DNA of 64,000 bases from Fragilaria crotonensis (Eukaryota > Bacillariophyta > Fragilariophyceae > Fragilariales > Fragilariaceae), in NCBI GenBank assembly GCA_022925895.1, contig JAKSYS010000325.1, positions 1 through 64,000 on the forward strand, written 5' to 3'. The notes beneath the pieces are model-generated. The model was not told the origin of the DNA and searched no databases. It saw only the letters and a program-made list of their open reading frames with translations. The position numbers and the translations under genes were made by a program. This document shows, piece by piece, positions 21,582 to 33,062 of this stretch. Numbering within the stretch: the first letter of the stretch is position 1; the number at the start of each line of letters is the position of its first letter.

Positions 21582-24500
21582 TCACATGTGTGCGTACTTC
21601 GAGACACGAGTTGTCCAACCTTCGACAAAGCCAATCGTGTCATCTGGACCTTTCCCCATCATGGACTGAGCCATTATCTTCCCACCCAAACCCTGTTTCA
21701 CAGTCAGATTAAGCTTTGTGCGCATTTTTGTATGTGAGCCAAGCTTGGATTCGAGGAACAGGTCTTTCATACGACAAACACCAACCACTCTGCCGTCGTA
21801 GAGAATGCCTTCCACAGGCTCTTTGTCGTTCAGGACAGATACCTCGCAGCTGATGATTTCTTCAAGCTTAATTGGGAACGCTTCTTCTGCGTCAGTGTTG
21901 GCAATGAAGAGTGCCCTGCCGAGGAAGGCTGAATCGAGATCGACAACAATCTGTTCAAGGCGACCTCGAATCAATGTAGCTGCTCCCTTCGTCACTACGC
22001 GAACGTCTCGAACTCCTTTGCCGTCCTTAGACCTAACAAAACTGACTAGATCGCCGCGGCGAGGGGCGTTAGTTGACACATTGACTGCGGAAGCAGCCCC
22101 AACTCCATGGATAGCAACGGCTCCGAGCTTGTAGGGCAAATGAGGGCATAAAGTACAATGAAGTGATGCTTCGGAAGATGTCGCCCCCTGACTCTTGTCA
22201 TCGCCGTTGTCTGGGTTTGTGGATTCGATCGACGGAGGACGTAGGTCGTGCGTTGTATTGGATCCAAACATATTCGATGGATCTTTAGTCAGCATGATGA
22301 GTCCCTCCCCTTTTGTCGTACCTTTAGGTTCCCTATCATTGTCGAGGTCTACGTTGCCCCATCTTCCAGTTCCCCCGCCTCCGGGCTTGTGCGATGAAGC
22401 TCCGCGAACAGGCGACAAGCTTTTTCGATTCGGAGTACTCTTCAAGCTAGAATTGGTTGGTTCCAACAGAACGAAACCTTCGCAGGCGTTCTTGGCGGCC
22501 TTGGAGGGGAGACTGAGAGTTCCACGAGGCAGAATCTCTATGTCAACAGCAGTTCGTTTTCCACCTGACTTGGTGGCGATCATGAACTTGACTTCATCTC
22601 CCTTTTTGACTAACCCAATACTGTTGTCGTGCAGGATGCTTTCTAGATGGAAGAATAGCACTTCTTTTCTGGTCGATTCCTCGTCAAAGAGTGTGATAAA
22701 CCCAAACTTTCTCGCAACGACCACATCAGAGACGAATCCCACACCTGCTTCCTTAGACTCTGATTGCGTTTGATCAGGACCATCTGGGTCCTTTCTTTCT
22801 TCAATGCGTACGTTTCTGAGGAGAAGCAAACCAGTTCGACGAGATTGCATTATGTCGCAACGCACTTTGTCACCGGCACGTGGTGGCTGCTCATCCTGGA
22901 ATTCCATTGCAAGACAAGCCTTGTCGTATCTAACATGCTTTACCACTTTTGGTGGTTGGCCCTTCTTGCTGCCTTTCTTTTGTTTAGAAGGAGAACCAGG
23001 ATTCTTTATTCTCGCATCCATGTTTGGGTCACGCAGATCATTCACGGAAATTGTGTGCTCTTGTGGAAGTACCGCCTCAATTTCCTCCAAATTTTCATCG
23101 TTTTGAGCCCAACTTATGCACATGCGACCACCGTTTTTACCCTGACCAGCAGTGGGCAGGCTTGAACACCGCAATCGCCCCATGCCCACGGTTTCAACAA
23201 CGTTGGTGACCACATCGTCTTCTTTCACGCTCTGAATGTCGGGGAAAATCAATGCTTTGGTTACCGCCTCGTTGCGGTCAAGCAACAACCTAGCCAACTT
23301 AGCGACAAGAGGGTGCCGTTCCTCCAGAGTCATACAGTTAACCTCTGATGCCAATTCTATCATTCCTGAATAGGGCTGCTTGGGGTCTTCCTTTTCAACA
23401 ATGCCTTCAATGCCTGAGGCAAGAACCTTATTCAGCGGGGTGATGGTACCTGGTGGCAAAAGGAGAACGCGCTGGGCCTTCAAACTCTCTTGCTGTCCCC
23501 CACCTCTCTGGTTGCGACCTTTTGACTTGATCACCTCGCGCTGTAATGAAAGGTCAAACTGCACTTCCGCGTCGACGACCATCTCCGATAGAGGCTGGTC
23601 CACAATGCCCATGCCGCGTAGCAGATCTCGCTGGATTTCCTTCGGAAATTGTTCATAAAGGCGAAAGTACGTCTCCGCGGCGCGTTCTGCCAAGTTGATA
23701 AAGCCAAACTCTTCCTTGATCACATGCACTGTTCCTTCTTGCCGCAGTGCCAACGCGCAAGACACCAACTTCACCGACGGTGCTTCGTTATGCTCTGAAG
23801 GATGATCTCCAACCTGCTTTGAGGTTGGAAAGACTCGCGCAGAAGCCCATCAATTGTTTGTTTTACGACGTCGAACAATACTGTATCGCCTTCTCGAATC
23901 CATAACCCAATTGTACCCTCTCGCAGATTGTAGGTTCCACCGGGAGAGTCAGCTGAATAGAAACCAACCTCGCTAACTACTACCTCACCCCCGTCCGAAT
24001 CCACATCCGATATACTTTCGGTAAGTCTGACACTACCGGGCGCTTCAGACGAGTGGTTCGAATCCACAGGATGCGGACATCGAGTCACAATCCCTGTGAC
24101 ACCTTGCGCCAAGGGGATTTCAAATTTGACTGTTCCAGCCGGCAGAAACTTGACTTGTCGAGCGCTAATCTTCTCCTTGCGACCGTTACCTGCCGCATCT
24201 TCCACGACGACCAAGAACTGCATTTCATTTCCAACCTTCAATTCCTGCTCCTCTTCGTCGTCATCGGACAACACAATATTGGAGTAATGAAAATACACTT
24301 CTTCTCGTCTCTTGTTGCTCCCGAAGAAACCCGAAATCACTCTTGAGTGACGTTACGATCCCTTGTTCCAAGCTCGCACGTGCCAAGAGTGCAGCTTCTT
24401 TCAACGCTGTCTGCCGTTCTCGATCGGATTGGAGTAGCACAATCGACCTAGCATGTTTGTTTTTGGTGCGTCTTGACGTGACAACATCGAATTCTACCAA

Positions 24501-25410
24501 GTCGTTTAAGCCCAATCGACTGGCACTACCGCCATCACCTCCAAAGCCAGTGCGAGATGCATTCGACGAGCTTGAATTCCTTCCTCGAGAATCGCGTGGG
24601 ACGAAGCCCGAAGCCGACGTGTCTTGTATTTTGACATCTCCACTTGGCTGGTAATCATTGTGTGAAAAAAGTATTGCAGCTCCAGCGGTCGCTGAAATTT
24701 CTTTCTCCCCAACTTGCTCGTCTTGGAGGTTTTCCAACATCCGAATCACCCCTCTTGCTGTACAGTGCCTTGTCGATCCGTCCTGACAGGCCTCTCCACC
24801 ACCCTTGATACCTTACTCCAGGATTATCCTCCACTTCCCAAACAATACTTCCTCGTTCCAAACGATTAACCTGGAACGCTCTCAACTTGTCACTGTTGCG
24901 GTCATTACCGACACGAAATTCTAATTCATCATCCAACGCCAGATCAGCAGCGTGACAATTTTGTACCTCCGAGAAGTGAAAGAATAGCTCTTCTTGCCGA
25001 TCCGCGCAGTATATGAATCCAAAAGCATCCTTGAGGGAGCATATGCAACCCTGTTCAAGTGGCAAGTGGGAAAGATCATTCTCTCCTCTCCGACGCGATG
25101 AAAATGCCTCCTCTCTTCCACGGCGTTCCCCACGCCTTGAAAAATCGTCACGTCCCGCAGGCCCACCACTGCTAGAGTTGTACTGCGCACGATCCTGTTC
25201 CAATCGTCCGCGGGCCTGATGCGCTAATCGTTCTTCTTCTGCTTGAATTTCCAAAATGGAAGGAGGACGAGCGGCAGTACTTGGATGACTGACACTTCGC
25301 TGCGCCTGTGGTTGGTCGATTTCCTTTTGTTTGGCCGAACGTCGTTGCCGAAAGGTATCACCCAGACTAGTATCGGCGTTGTAGGAGTTGTTGTTGTTTT
25401 TGTTACTCAT
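21582..25410 (-). CDS. multi-cold-shock-domain RNA-binding protein, UNR/CSDE1-like
   Basis: About 1270 residues read from the ATG at 25410. The N-terminal 100 residues are Asn/Gln/Arg-rich and disordered. Repeated cold-shock domains follow, each with an FGF core and a later FHF/YFH strand: DAFGFIYC..ELFFHFSE, SDFGFLR..VYFHYSN, EEFGFINL, and KFGFITL..LFFHLES. The C-terminal GFVEGWTTR matches the end of animal UNR/CSDE1. Family members bind mRNA and control translation and decay in the cytoplasm. The frame shifts by one base near 24750 (extra G in a G-run), 24325 (extra G in a G-run) and about 23800-23820; conserved sequence continues across each, so I treat this as one gene with probable assembly indels. 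Its 3' end converges on the phosphatase gene. Confidence 0.78.
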
Positions 25411-26269
25411 GATAATGAAAGATCGATAAGGATAGAAGTACGACTGGGTGCGTTTGCAAAAAGGGAGTACAGAGAAAGGTTCTGGGTCACTTCGCAGGCG
25501 TGGGAGCGGTTGTCGCAATTGATCTCAATCTGGATTTCTTCAGGGGAAACAACCAACGACCAGACTTTCCAGACACAGTTAGAATGAGGCAAGAAGAAGG
25601 TGATTGAAAGGACTATTTGAGTCTACTCAAGAGCGCTTCGCCTTCTCTTTATGATCCAGAAGGGTGGGATCAATAGATAAAGACAAACAAGAGAACGACT
25701 GAGACGTCCAAAGACTGATCGCCTGTTGATCAACACTCGACGCACGACGATCGACGAAACAACGAACAAATCTTTCGGGATGCGTCGGTCAGACGGTCGT
25801 TCGCCCTTTTTGTCCCAACTCCCCCAACTCTATGCAGGCGTATCTGCTCATGTCTCTCAACTCAAACACACGCATGCCAGACGAAGACCTTTGGCGAGCA
25901 GCGGCTGAGAAGGAGATTATATTTTTCCGTGTTCTTGAATGTCAAAATCCAAAGACGATTCATACTATGATGTTTGACCGCATCTTGAATCACGGCATTG
26001 TTCTGTCCAGGTTATGACATTCGTGTTCCGAACTCACTGTTCGTTATATACTGTAAGTCGTTCAGAAGACACGCAACACGCAACTACATTAGCAAACAAT
26101 GCATTTCTGCCAACTCACCGTCGAAACTCGAAACTACAAGGTACAAGTACTACCGTAGAACGACTCCGTACTCGAAGTACTGTGGAGCAACATCCATCAA
26201 GCGCGTAAAATTGAATCGATATCACTGCCATCGTTTATACTTATTACACCCAGCTCCCAGCACGGAACG
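25411..26269. other. intergenic region, divergent between the UNR-like gene and the membrane-protein gene
   Basis: 859 bp holding the promoters of two divergent genes. No conserved gene is seen. A TATA-like GATAATGAAAG lies just upstream of the minus-strand start, and GTAC-centred palindromes cluster at 26140-26190. Confidence 0.55.
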
Positions 26270-27504
26270 ATGAAAAGTCGACAACTGCGGCTTTCCCTCG
26301 TCTTGATGTTATCATCATGCTCTGTAGGAGCTCCCGAATGGCACACATCAATCACGGCACTTGCAGCAGGCCTCCAGCGGTATCAATTCGGAGTACTACG
26401 CGTCATTGCAAGGACGACTGACATTGATGCGACGGTGTGAAGCCTCGGTTGTCTATGTGGACCGGATTTATCTCACATGTGATAGTCCAGGTGACTACTA
26501 TTATGGGTCTGGAGGTTATCGAAAGTCGTCGAGGTGCAAGTACGGCGACAAGGCTAATATGTACATTTTTTGTAAGTTTGAATGATACGTGTTTGACACA
26601 TAGTTGCACCATTCAAAAATGAGTTGTGGGAGATCATCTGCTCACTGTTGACATGATTCATAATTACAGTCACCATAAGTCAAGACTATGGTTGGTACGG
26701 CATTGATGTTACCATAGATGCCGGAGTGTTAGATAGCTTCGTGAATGTACAACCTCGCACAGATTTGTGCAGCTTGGAAACAATGACGTACCTGCCGAGT
26801 ACATCCGACATCACGGATGGTATGAGCAATTCCATATATTGTCCCACACCAGGGAATTATCAACTATACTGGTCCTTCACGGTTCCGAAAGGTGGTGGAG
26901 ATGCGCAATTGCAATACACTCCAGATTTTCGCTTAAAGTTTTATTCGACAACGACCAGCACGACACTCGGATGTGCCGGCACTGGTACAAAGGCAACCGT
27001 ACAACAAGCGGAACTTCATAAGAAAGAAGGTGAAATTGCCTTGGGCGTTGCACTCGCAACTCTTTTTGGAATTTTGCTGTCTGCCTTTGCATGGCATACC
27101 GACGAAAGAAACAGCTTGAATCCGTGGACGATGATTTGTGGCAACGGAAAAGGTTGTACATGGCACGAAGTCCTGTAACCGAGGAGGCACTTTCAATTGA
27201 TGAGGATGGTAACTATGACCGCAGCGCCATGAGTGATCCATCACAACGATACGAGCTACAACAGCAGCAAAACTCGGATGACCACGATGAGTACTTGCAC
27301 GAGCGGCACCAGCAACAATATCAACCTTCAGAACAATATTCACGAACGGGAGAAGGATATTCGCAACATCGTTCTGAATACTCCATCACCAGTTCCTTAC
27401 CCTATTCAATAGATCCCTCGTCGTTGGCGAGCAGCTTGCCCAACAACAACTGCTGGGTTCCACCACCGGCGTCGGATGTTCCGAGTACAATCGACAGATA
27501 CTAA
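26270..27504 (+). CDS. secreted/single-pass membrane protein of unknown function, one intron
   Basis: The ATG at 26270 opens a signal peptide (LRLSLVLMLSSCSVGA). The ectodomain contains YYASLQGRLTLMRRCEAS, CDSPGDYYYGSGGYRKS and four or more Cys. An intron lies at 26572-26669 (GTAAGT...TTACAG), after which FTISQDYGWYGIDVTIDAG continues. A membrane helix follows (GEIALGVALATLFGILLS) with a basic stop-transfer AYRRKKQ, then a cytoplasmic tail rich in Gln, His, Ser and Tyr. Single-base frame changes are needed near 26330-26430 and near 27080. The ectodomain is not one I recognise. The type I topology and a long disordered tail suggest a surface receptor or adhesion protein, but that is inference. 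Confidence 0.6.
26572..26669 (+). other. intron of the membrane-protein gene
   Basis: 98 bp, GTAAGT donor and TTACAG acceptor. Removal restores TTC ACC ATA in frame with the downstream exon. Confidence 0.75.
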
Positions 27505-27559
27505 GGAAAAAAGTACTCGAGTAGTGGTATCGCATAACGTCTAACCATGTGATAAGCTC

Positions 27560-28228
27560 TTACTTTTTGTCGTTTCCTACTAGTTTAAGAATTGCAGCCG
27601 CAAAATTTGCCGCGTCGATATAGGCTTGAAGTGCGGCATTGGCGTTGACCTGAGCTTCTCTCAAGTCGCGGGGTGGAAGGGCACCAAAGAGCTCAATTGG
27701 ATTGGCCACACGCAACATGGCATCTTCGTCGACAAACTCGTCAACTCCAGTTGTCCATTTGCTTTCACTTGCTGCTGTAGCTCTGGCTTCAGGGTTCTGC
27801 TTCCCCTTGCGTTGTCGCAGCCCCTCCTTACCATTATTCTCTTTGTTGCTAAGCGCTTCTTCGTCTGCTTTCTTGGTCGTTTCCTTCTCGAGAGCCACTG
27901 GATCGACTAGCGTCCACAACAGGGCCACATCCTCCGTTTGTGTTTGTTTCTTGGCGACGTGCACATTGTCCGTAACCAACTCGGGCGCGTCGTCCGTTTC
28001 CGCATAATTTAAGCTGGACACAACCATCGCACGTGGATAAACGTCTTCCCGAACGGTAGCAGCAGAATACACATTGGCATTGACCACACTTCCCCGCATG
28101 GCTTGACGACGAGCCTTCTGAAGGTTCCACAAGCAATCCTTTTGTTCTGATTGCGCAACAGATTGTCGCGTATTATACGCGCCAAGGAGAAGCAGAGCTT
28201 CGAGTTGAGGAGGGAGACTTGTTGTCAT
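27560..28228 (-). CDS. V-ATPase assembly factor, Vma22/CCDC115-like
   Basis: 222 residues, intronless. The N-terminal helix (LPPQLEALLLLGAYN...LWNLQKARR) and the C-terminal block (NPIELFGALPPRDLREAQ, followed by a helix ending AAAILKLVG) match the two conserved ends of Vma22/CCDC115, which have an acidic variable middle between them. Human CCDC115 likewise ends in a WFGILVP-x-LR-AQ block. Known family members act in the ER with Vma12 and Vma21 to assemble the V-ATPase V0 sector. In diatoms V-ATPase acidifies vacuoles and the silica deposition vesicle, so a role there is plausible but not shown. The 3' end converges on the membrane-protein gene with 55 bp between stops. The assignment rests on motif resemblance. 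Confidence 0.58.
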   Translation of the reverse strand: MTTSLPPQLEALLLLGAYNTRQSVAQSEQKDCLWNLQKARRQAMRGSVVNANVYSAATVREDVYPRAMVVSSLNYAETDDAPELVTDNVHVAKKQTQTEDVALLWTLVDPVALEKETTKKADEEALSNKENNGKEGLRQRKGKQNPEARATAASESKWTTGVDEFVDEDAMLRVANPIELFGALPPRDLREAQVNANAALQAYIDAANFAAAILKLVGNDKK

Positions 28229-28584
28229 CGTGATTCAAGGTATAAATGACGACAAGTGTAGAATCGGAAATTCGACGACTTTGCGAATCTGTAGTACAAG
28301 TACGAGTACGAGTACACCAATGCTGCGTCTGATGCAGCGGTTTCCTGGTACCAGTACCAGTACTACGGTAGCTACTCTGGAGTACAGTACATGTACTAGT
28401 AGAGTACTCCGTTCATAGTGAGTCCCATTTTCAAGATTCGCTGCATGACGGTGTGTGTTGTATATGTATGATGGGGTATTGTAGTGTACTCGGTACTCGG
28501 AGTAGATTTTTTTGTGTGCCCTTCAACTTGAACTCATTTCCGTCCACATAAATCATAAATCAGGATTGTCCTTTGCCAACAGCC
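28229..28584. promoter_or_regulatory. shared divergent promoter region, GTAC-palindrome rich
   Basis: 356 bp between the start codons of the Vma22-like gene (minus) and the DUF1279 gene (plus). 28290-28415 is nearly saturated with GTAC, AGTACT and GGTACC motifs (for example ACCAGTACCAGTACTACGG). No TATA box is clear. A pyrimidine-rich stretch precedes the plus-strand ATG. Confidence 0.5.
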
Positions 28585-29559
28585 ATGTTCAGACCATCCT
28601 CCCTTTCCCTCCTTCTCGCCGCTGCATCTGCTGTGACTTCTCTGTGGGCAACGTCTACTTCTTCCTTTAGCATACCAGCAACTTTGCATCTGTCATATCA
28701 ACCGATAAACCGAAATGTCGTTTCATTCAGCAGTCAGCTGTATTTGGCTGATGAACCCACCGACAGCGACACGGATCCTATTGAAACCGAAATAGATGAT
28801 GTCAATACATCTGGGGTTGACATCTCTACTGAGGGGCAGGGAGACGCCATATCTGCCGCAAATTCATCGAGTGCTGCTGACGCGGAGGGCGATGAGGAAG
28901 AGGTGGACGTCCTGCTTTCAAAAGGAAATATATCTGAGGATGCAGTGTTGAAGGTTGATATCACTGGTGAGGAGCAATTAGAAGTCGCAGTCTCTTCTCC
29001 CGGAAAGCTCAGCAAGCTCAAGACGTTGCTCGGGATAGGACCCAAGAAGGACGGAGAAGACAAACTCTCGTTTCGGCAAAAACTTGCCAAAGCAGGATTA
29101 TCAGTGGCCTTGTCGTATGGAGCCGTCAGCAATGCTTCTTATGGAGTTTGCATGTCCATTGCCTGGTATGGATTTTCGAGAAAGGTGAGAGGAATCGTTG
29201 GAACATAACCAATCACCCATGCCATGCTTACTCACACGCTCCGACCGCAATAACAATAAAAGACTGGTTTGAGTCCTCTCGCTCCGAATCAATGGAAATC
29301 CTTCCTCACAGTATATTCCGCTTTTTTCGTATTCAACAATCTTGTCCGACCTATTCGCTTTGCTACAGCTGCCGCTGTGGCCCCCTATTTTGAACGGTTG
29401 ATCCAATCGGTCCAATCGAAGCTCAGAACATCACGGGGTGTGTCGATAGGCCTTTGTGTCTTCATGGTCAACGTTGTAGGGACATTGAGTTTGATGACCC
29501 TCGGAATAACCATTGCATCGACTTTGGCAGGTGTTCCAGCGATTCCGTCAAGACTATAA
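28585..29559 (+). CDS. plastid DUF1279-family membrane protein (plant type), one intron
   Basis: The start ATG at 28585 gives a signal peptide (SLSLLLAAASAVTSLWA) followed by TSTSSFSIP, a phenylalanine in ASAF-like context that marks diatom plastid import. An acidic linker follows (residues 55-120). The conserved domain then reads FRQKLAKAGLSVALSYGAVS, ASYGVCMSIAWYGFSRK, and across the intron TGLSPLAPNQWKSFL, VFNNLVRPIRFA and MVNVVGTLSLM. Plant chloroplast DUF1279 proteins have the same order, including KTGLSPLAPGQW and NN-VRP-RFA. Four or so hydrophobic stretches indicate a thylakoid or envelope membrane protein; the molecular role is not established. An intron lies at 29185-29262 (GTGAGA...AAAG). 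The 3' end converges with the WAPL-like gene. Confidence 0.75.
29185..29262 (+). other. intron of the DUF1279 gene
   Basis: 78 bp with a GTGAGA donor and an AAAAG acceptor. Splicing joins SRK to TGLSPLAP exactly as in the conserved domain. Confidence 0.8.
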
Positions 29560-29748
29560 ATTCAATCGCACTTTACCCAAAGGTGGTGTGATTTCCCAGA
29601 GCATGAGGGTTTCCAACACTCGCCCTGAAATTGTCGACCTCTCCGAAATCGAGGGACCAATATATGCACGGTCTTGAGTAGAGGCATAGCGCAGTGCAAA
29701 ACCTTTTATCTATTGCTAGCACATCGACCATTTGATATCATCAACTAT

Positions 29749-32525
29749 CTAGGTTTCTGAGGAACCAGCAATACATACCAATTCGGCAATGAGTTGCTTT
29801 ACAGGCGCCACCACCGCCACACTGAGATCCCCAACTGAATAGTAGTAGAAATTACAGAACGCTTTCAACGTGTTGATGATGAGTGTGTATCCACCTGCAT
29901 TCTTCATATGAACAAGGATTGATTCGCGAATTCTGCTGTCACCCTGGATTATGACACACGCTAACAAGATAAATCCATTGCCGGCAGTAACCAAGTGCTC
30001 TTCGGCGTCCTTATGAAGATAGGCTTCGTTCAATTCATTTTTCTGGAATGTTGTTTTGTTATTTCCAAAACTTCCATTCAGAACACTTCCCGAAAGGTGG
30101 ACGTTTCCTCAACGATCCAACGTGTCAACCAAGGAAGAAACGATTCTTCTCCTGTTTTGAAATCATCGGTGACTGACGGAACGTAAAGACTTGACAATGT
30201 CGATTGCAAATGAGCGGCCTCAATGACATTAGTGAGAGTATTGAGGCAAAAGATGACCACGTCATATTCTTGACGCGAGCGATCGTCGTTCCCCTTCCCC
30301 TTATTGCTCACGACAGTACGGAACAAGAGTTGAAGCATGATTTCTATGCCCGGCATTCGTCGAGGCTGCTCGGCATTAAACGAATAGGACTGTTCTAACT
30401 GTCGACCTGCCACTGTGTTCTCATGTGTCAAACTGGTCAATGTCCGCATGGAGACCAGAACAAACTCCAAAAGCGTGCTGGAGCTGCCGTGAAGAGCTCG
30501 AAGCAGAAGCTGTAGCAAGCTTGAAATCAGAGAACCTGAGAGGCACAGTTCCTCGCGATTGTCATCACTGAGGAGACAAGCACCGTCAACCAAACTCGCT
30601 AGGGCTGTTACCCGTCGTCGAGTTTGAAGCAGACAAGTCTGACAGGAAGTCAAAGGCGTCGCTGACAAATGACCAAGATCGTTCAATGCTTCCGCCATTG
30701 CAGTAGCAAAAATCGGAAGAACACCGCTGTCAAGAAGCAATTTATTGGTGACCATAAGGGGATTGGAAGCTTCTATCCGACAATCGTTGTTGGTCGTGAC
30801 GCCTTCATGGGTATCATCATTATCATCATCACCTTCGTTTTCAACGTCCTCCTCTTCGTCGTCTTCTTCATCCAAGCATGATGTCTCCTCGCCTTCCTCT
30901 TTGCCCTGGATGATACGATGTATTGCCTCAAGGGCCACCATTTGGACGAAGGAATGGCTGCTGTTTCGTTTTTTCGGGCAACCGCAGCCACCGTCACTCC
31001 AGCCAACTTTTCTTTTCACAGTTTCGGCGATCCGTGACACCGACTTGAGAGCTGTCTCGGCTACGGGATATACTTCACTCGTTACCCCTTCCGCATCAGC
31101 AGCATCAGAAAAGCTCCACGGATCCTTATGACACTTTGGGCCGTCGTTGGTTGCATTCACACTTTGAGGACCATGCTTGCACTCCTGAGTCCAGATGTTG
31201 TCTTGTTTCTGTAGGGGCTGTCGTTTGGTCTGACGCAAACGCTGCCGATTTCTTCTTCCCACAGACGTGGGGTCTTCCATTTTTCGCTTCGAAGTGGATT
31301 CGGACAGCGGATGCTGCGTCCTCTCGGAATTCGCCTCCATAGCGGAACCACGAGATGAGGATGTGACAGAACTAGCACAAGATGGCATGGACAACCTCGT
31401 GTCGGGAAACGCATCAACGGCTTGCATTTCTTGACGCCGTGACGAGTAGGAGGCATCGTCTTCTGCAGGAGGCGCGGGGACGAATAGCATCAAACGGGAC
31501 ATGCCCCTCATGGCAGCACCGTTTCGAAGTATCTTTCGACGTAGTAGTCGGGCCGCGGCGGCATTGGCAGAAGACGAAGCAAGAGAAACAGTGCAATCGA
31601 TCGACAGAAAGTGCAGAATCGTTGATAAAGCTTCGTATCCCAATCGAGTTAGCCCTTGCAGGACAAAGGATGACGAAGGCCACGTCGCGTCGGTGTTGCT
31701 CTGATATTGTCGAATCGTCAATCCTTGACTGAAGGAATGATCATCGTTCCAATCACCTTCTCTTTCGCGTTGAGATTGATCTTGCTGGTGATTCGAAGAA
31801 GATGATGGCGTGCTGGCCAATACTTTTAAAATGGAGTCAAGGGACGTCTCAGAACTGGACCACAAAATATTTCGATTTTCTCTCTTCGACAGCATCAACG
31901 CGAGATCCCACAACGCAGAGTCCGACGAACTTGATTTGTGAGTGATAGCACCCTCGGCGGTGCAAATTGTGGACGTTAAGTAGAGGCATTCATCCAGTAA
32001 CATGCGGTAACTACCAGCGTCTTGGACTGCCAAGACATTCAAGCCTGCGCCCTTGACTTGGACGCGGCCCTCGCCGTCATCATGCCCGTCTTCTCGCTGA
32101 TTTTCTTGCGAAGAAAGTGAGGATCGTACAGATGACGACGATAGGGGAGATCGATTCTCCTTCACATGGTTCAATGACGAACAAATCGAATTATTGTGAC
32201 TACTCAACGACGACGTATCTCTTGTTTTGGTTCGACGTCGAGAGGTCGGTTTTCGACTCCCAACGGATTGGGATCGTTTTGAACACAGAACTGAATCGAT
32301 GGATTCTCTTTCGCTGTCTTCGATGCTGAATCGCACAGACTTCTCAATTTCCTGCTGGAGACGTTCCGTGCGAAGCTTCAGGCGCGCCGCCTTGGTTTTG
32401 CCTCCTCCAGTTCGCAGAGGCGCGAGAGAGTCTTGGTCGCGACTGCTGCCACTTCCCACCGACGTGGCCACCTGTGAGGATAACGACGAGCTAGGCAGGG
32501 ACGGATCAAAGTCAAATTCGTCCAT
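29749..32525 (-). CDS. WAPL-like cohesin release factor
   Basis: About 925 residues from the ATG at 32525 (MDEFDFDPSL); an upstream in-frame ATG at 32648 adds 41 unlikely residues. The N-terminal third is Ser/Arg-rich and disordered. The middle has SALWDLALMLSKRENRNILW, like the start of WAPL helical repeats. An acidic insert (DEEDDEEEDVENEGDDDN) follows, then the C-terminal helical repeats: LASLVDGACLLSDDNREEL, LLEFVLVSMRTLTSLTHENT, CLNTLTNVIE, and HLVTAGNGFILLACVIIQ. WAPL binds cohesin with Pds5 and opens it to release chromatin. The last 95 residues are in another frame, with a single-base change near 30080 and conserved sequence on both sides. The identification is by helical-repeat order and is moderate. 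Confidence 0.6.
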
Positions 32526-32726
32526 TGCATGGTCCGTAGGGTATGGGAATGGGCGAAGAGGTGGTTGACTTGATCGATCGAGTATCGAGTACGACCTGGC
32601 TGGTGTTTGTACTCCGAGTACAGGTGTGTTCGCGAAAATGTGTAACATGTTCCCGCTTTTCTGATTTTTTAAATACTGTACTCGTAGGCCAGTACTCGAC
32701 CACCAGAAATCAGAAATATGTTATGT

Positions 32727-33062
32727 CCAGGCATGGCAAAAATAGGCGATCCGGCCGGCGCGCCTACACCCGCCTAAAAATGGTAAATTTAGGCGGCATG
32801 CCGACTTCATGTATAGGCGGTGGGGTTAGGGGTTAAGGGTACTGTACAGTACCAGTAGTGCAAGTCGTGCCAGTAGCGAGTAGTAGCATGCCGATAGGCC
32901 CAGCATAGTACGTGACGACACGTATCTGACCCGTGTCTGCTGTATTCCGGATTATCTGGCACGTATACCTATATTTAGGTTAACTTTAGGCGGCATGCCA
33001 AGTTCGATTTTAGGCGGGTAGGCCCGTAGCGGCAGGCGCCCGCCTATTTTTGCCATGCCTGG
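32727..33062. mobile_element. 336-bp MITE with 22-bp perfect terminal inverted repeats
   Basis: The ends are exact inverted repeats of 22 bp (32727-32748 and 33041-33062; core CATGGCAAAAATAGGCG). The element is flanked on both sides by TTATGT (32721-32726 and 33063-33068), a 6-bp target duplication. Internally GGCGGCATGCC occurs twice, at about 32793 and 32989, in mirrored settings, so much of the element could fold back. It has no coding capacity. The superfamily is uncertain; a 6-bp duplication is not typical of Tc1 (TA), Harbinger (3 bp) or hAT (8 bp). Confidence 0.85.

Noticed and set aside
24040-24075. GGTTCGAATCC-like box suggesting a tRNA T-loop
   Set aside because: It lies in the coding sequence of the cold-shock-domain gene and no acceptor or anticodon arms can be formed around it.
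28290-28415. GTAC clusters as copper-response (SBP/CRR1-type) promoter sites
   Set aside because: GTAC is equally dense in intergenic DNA with no promoter role, so the core motif alone carries no information.
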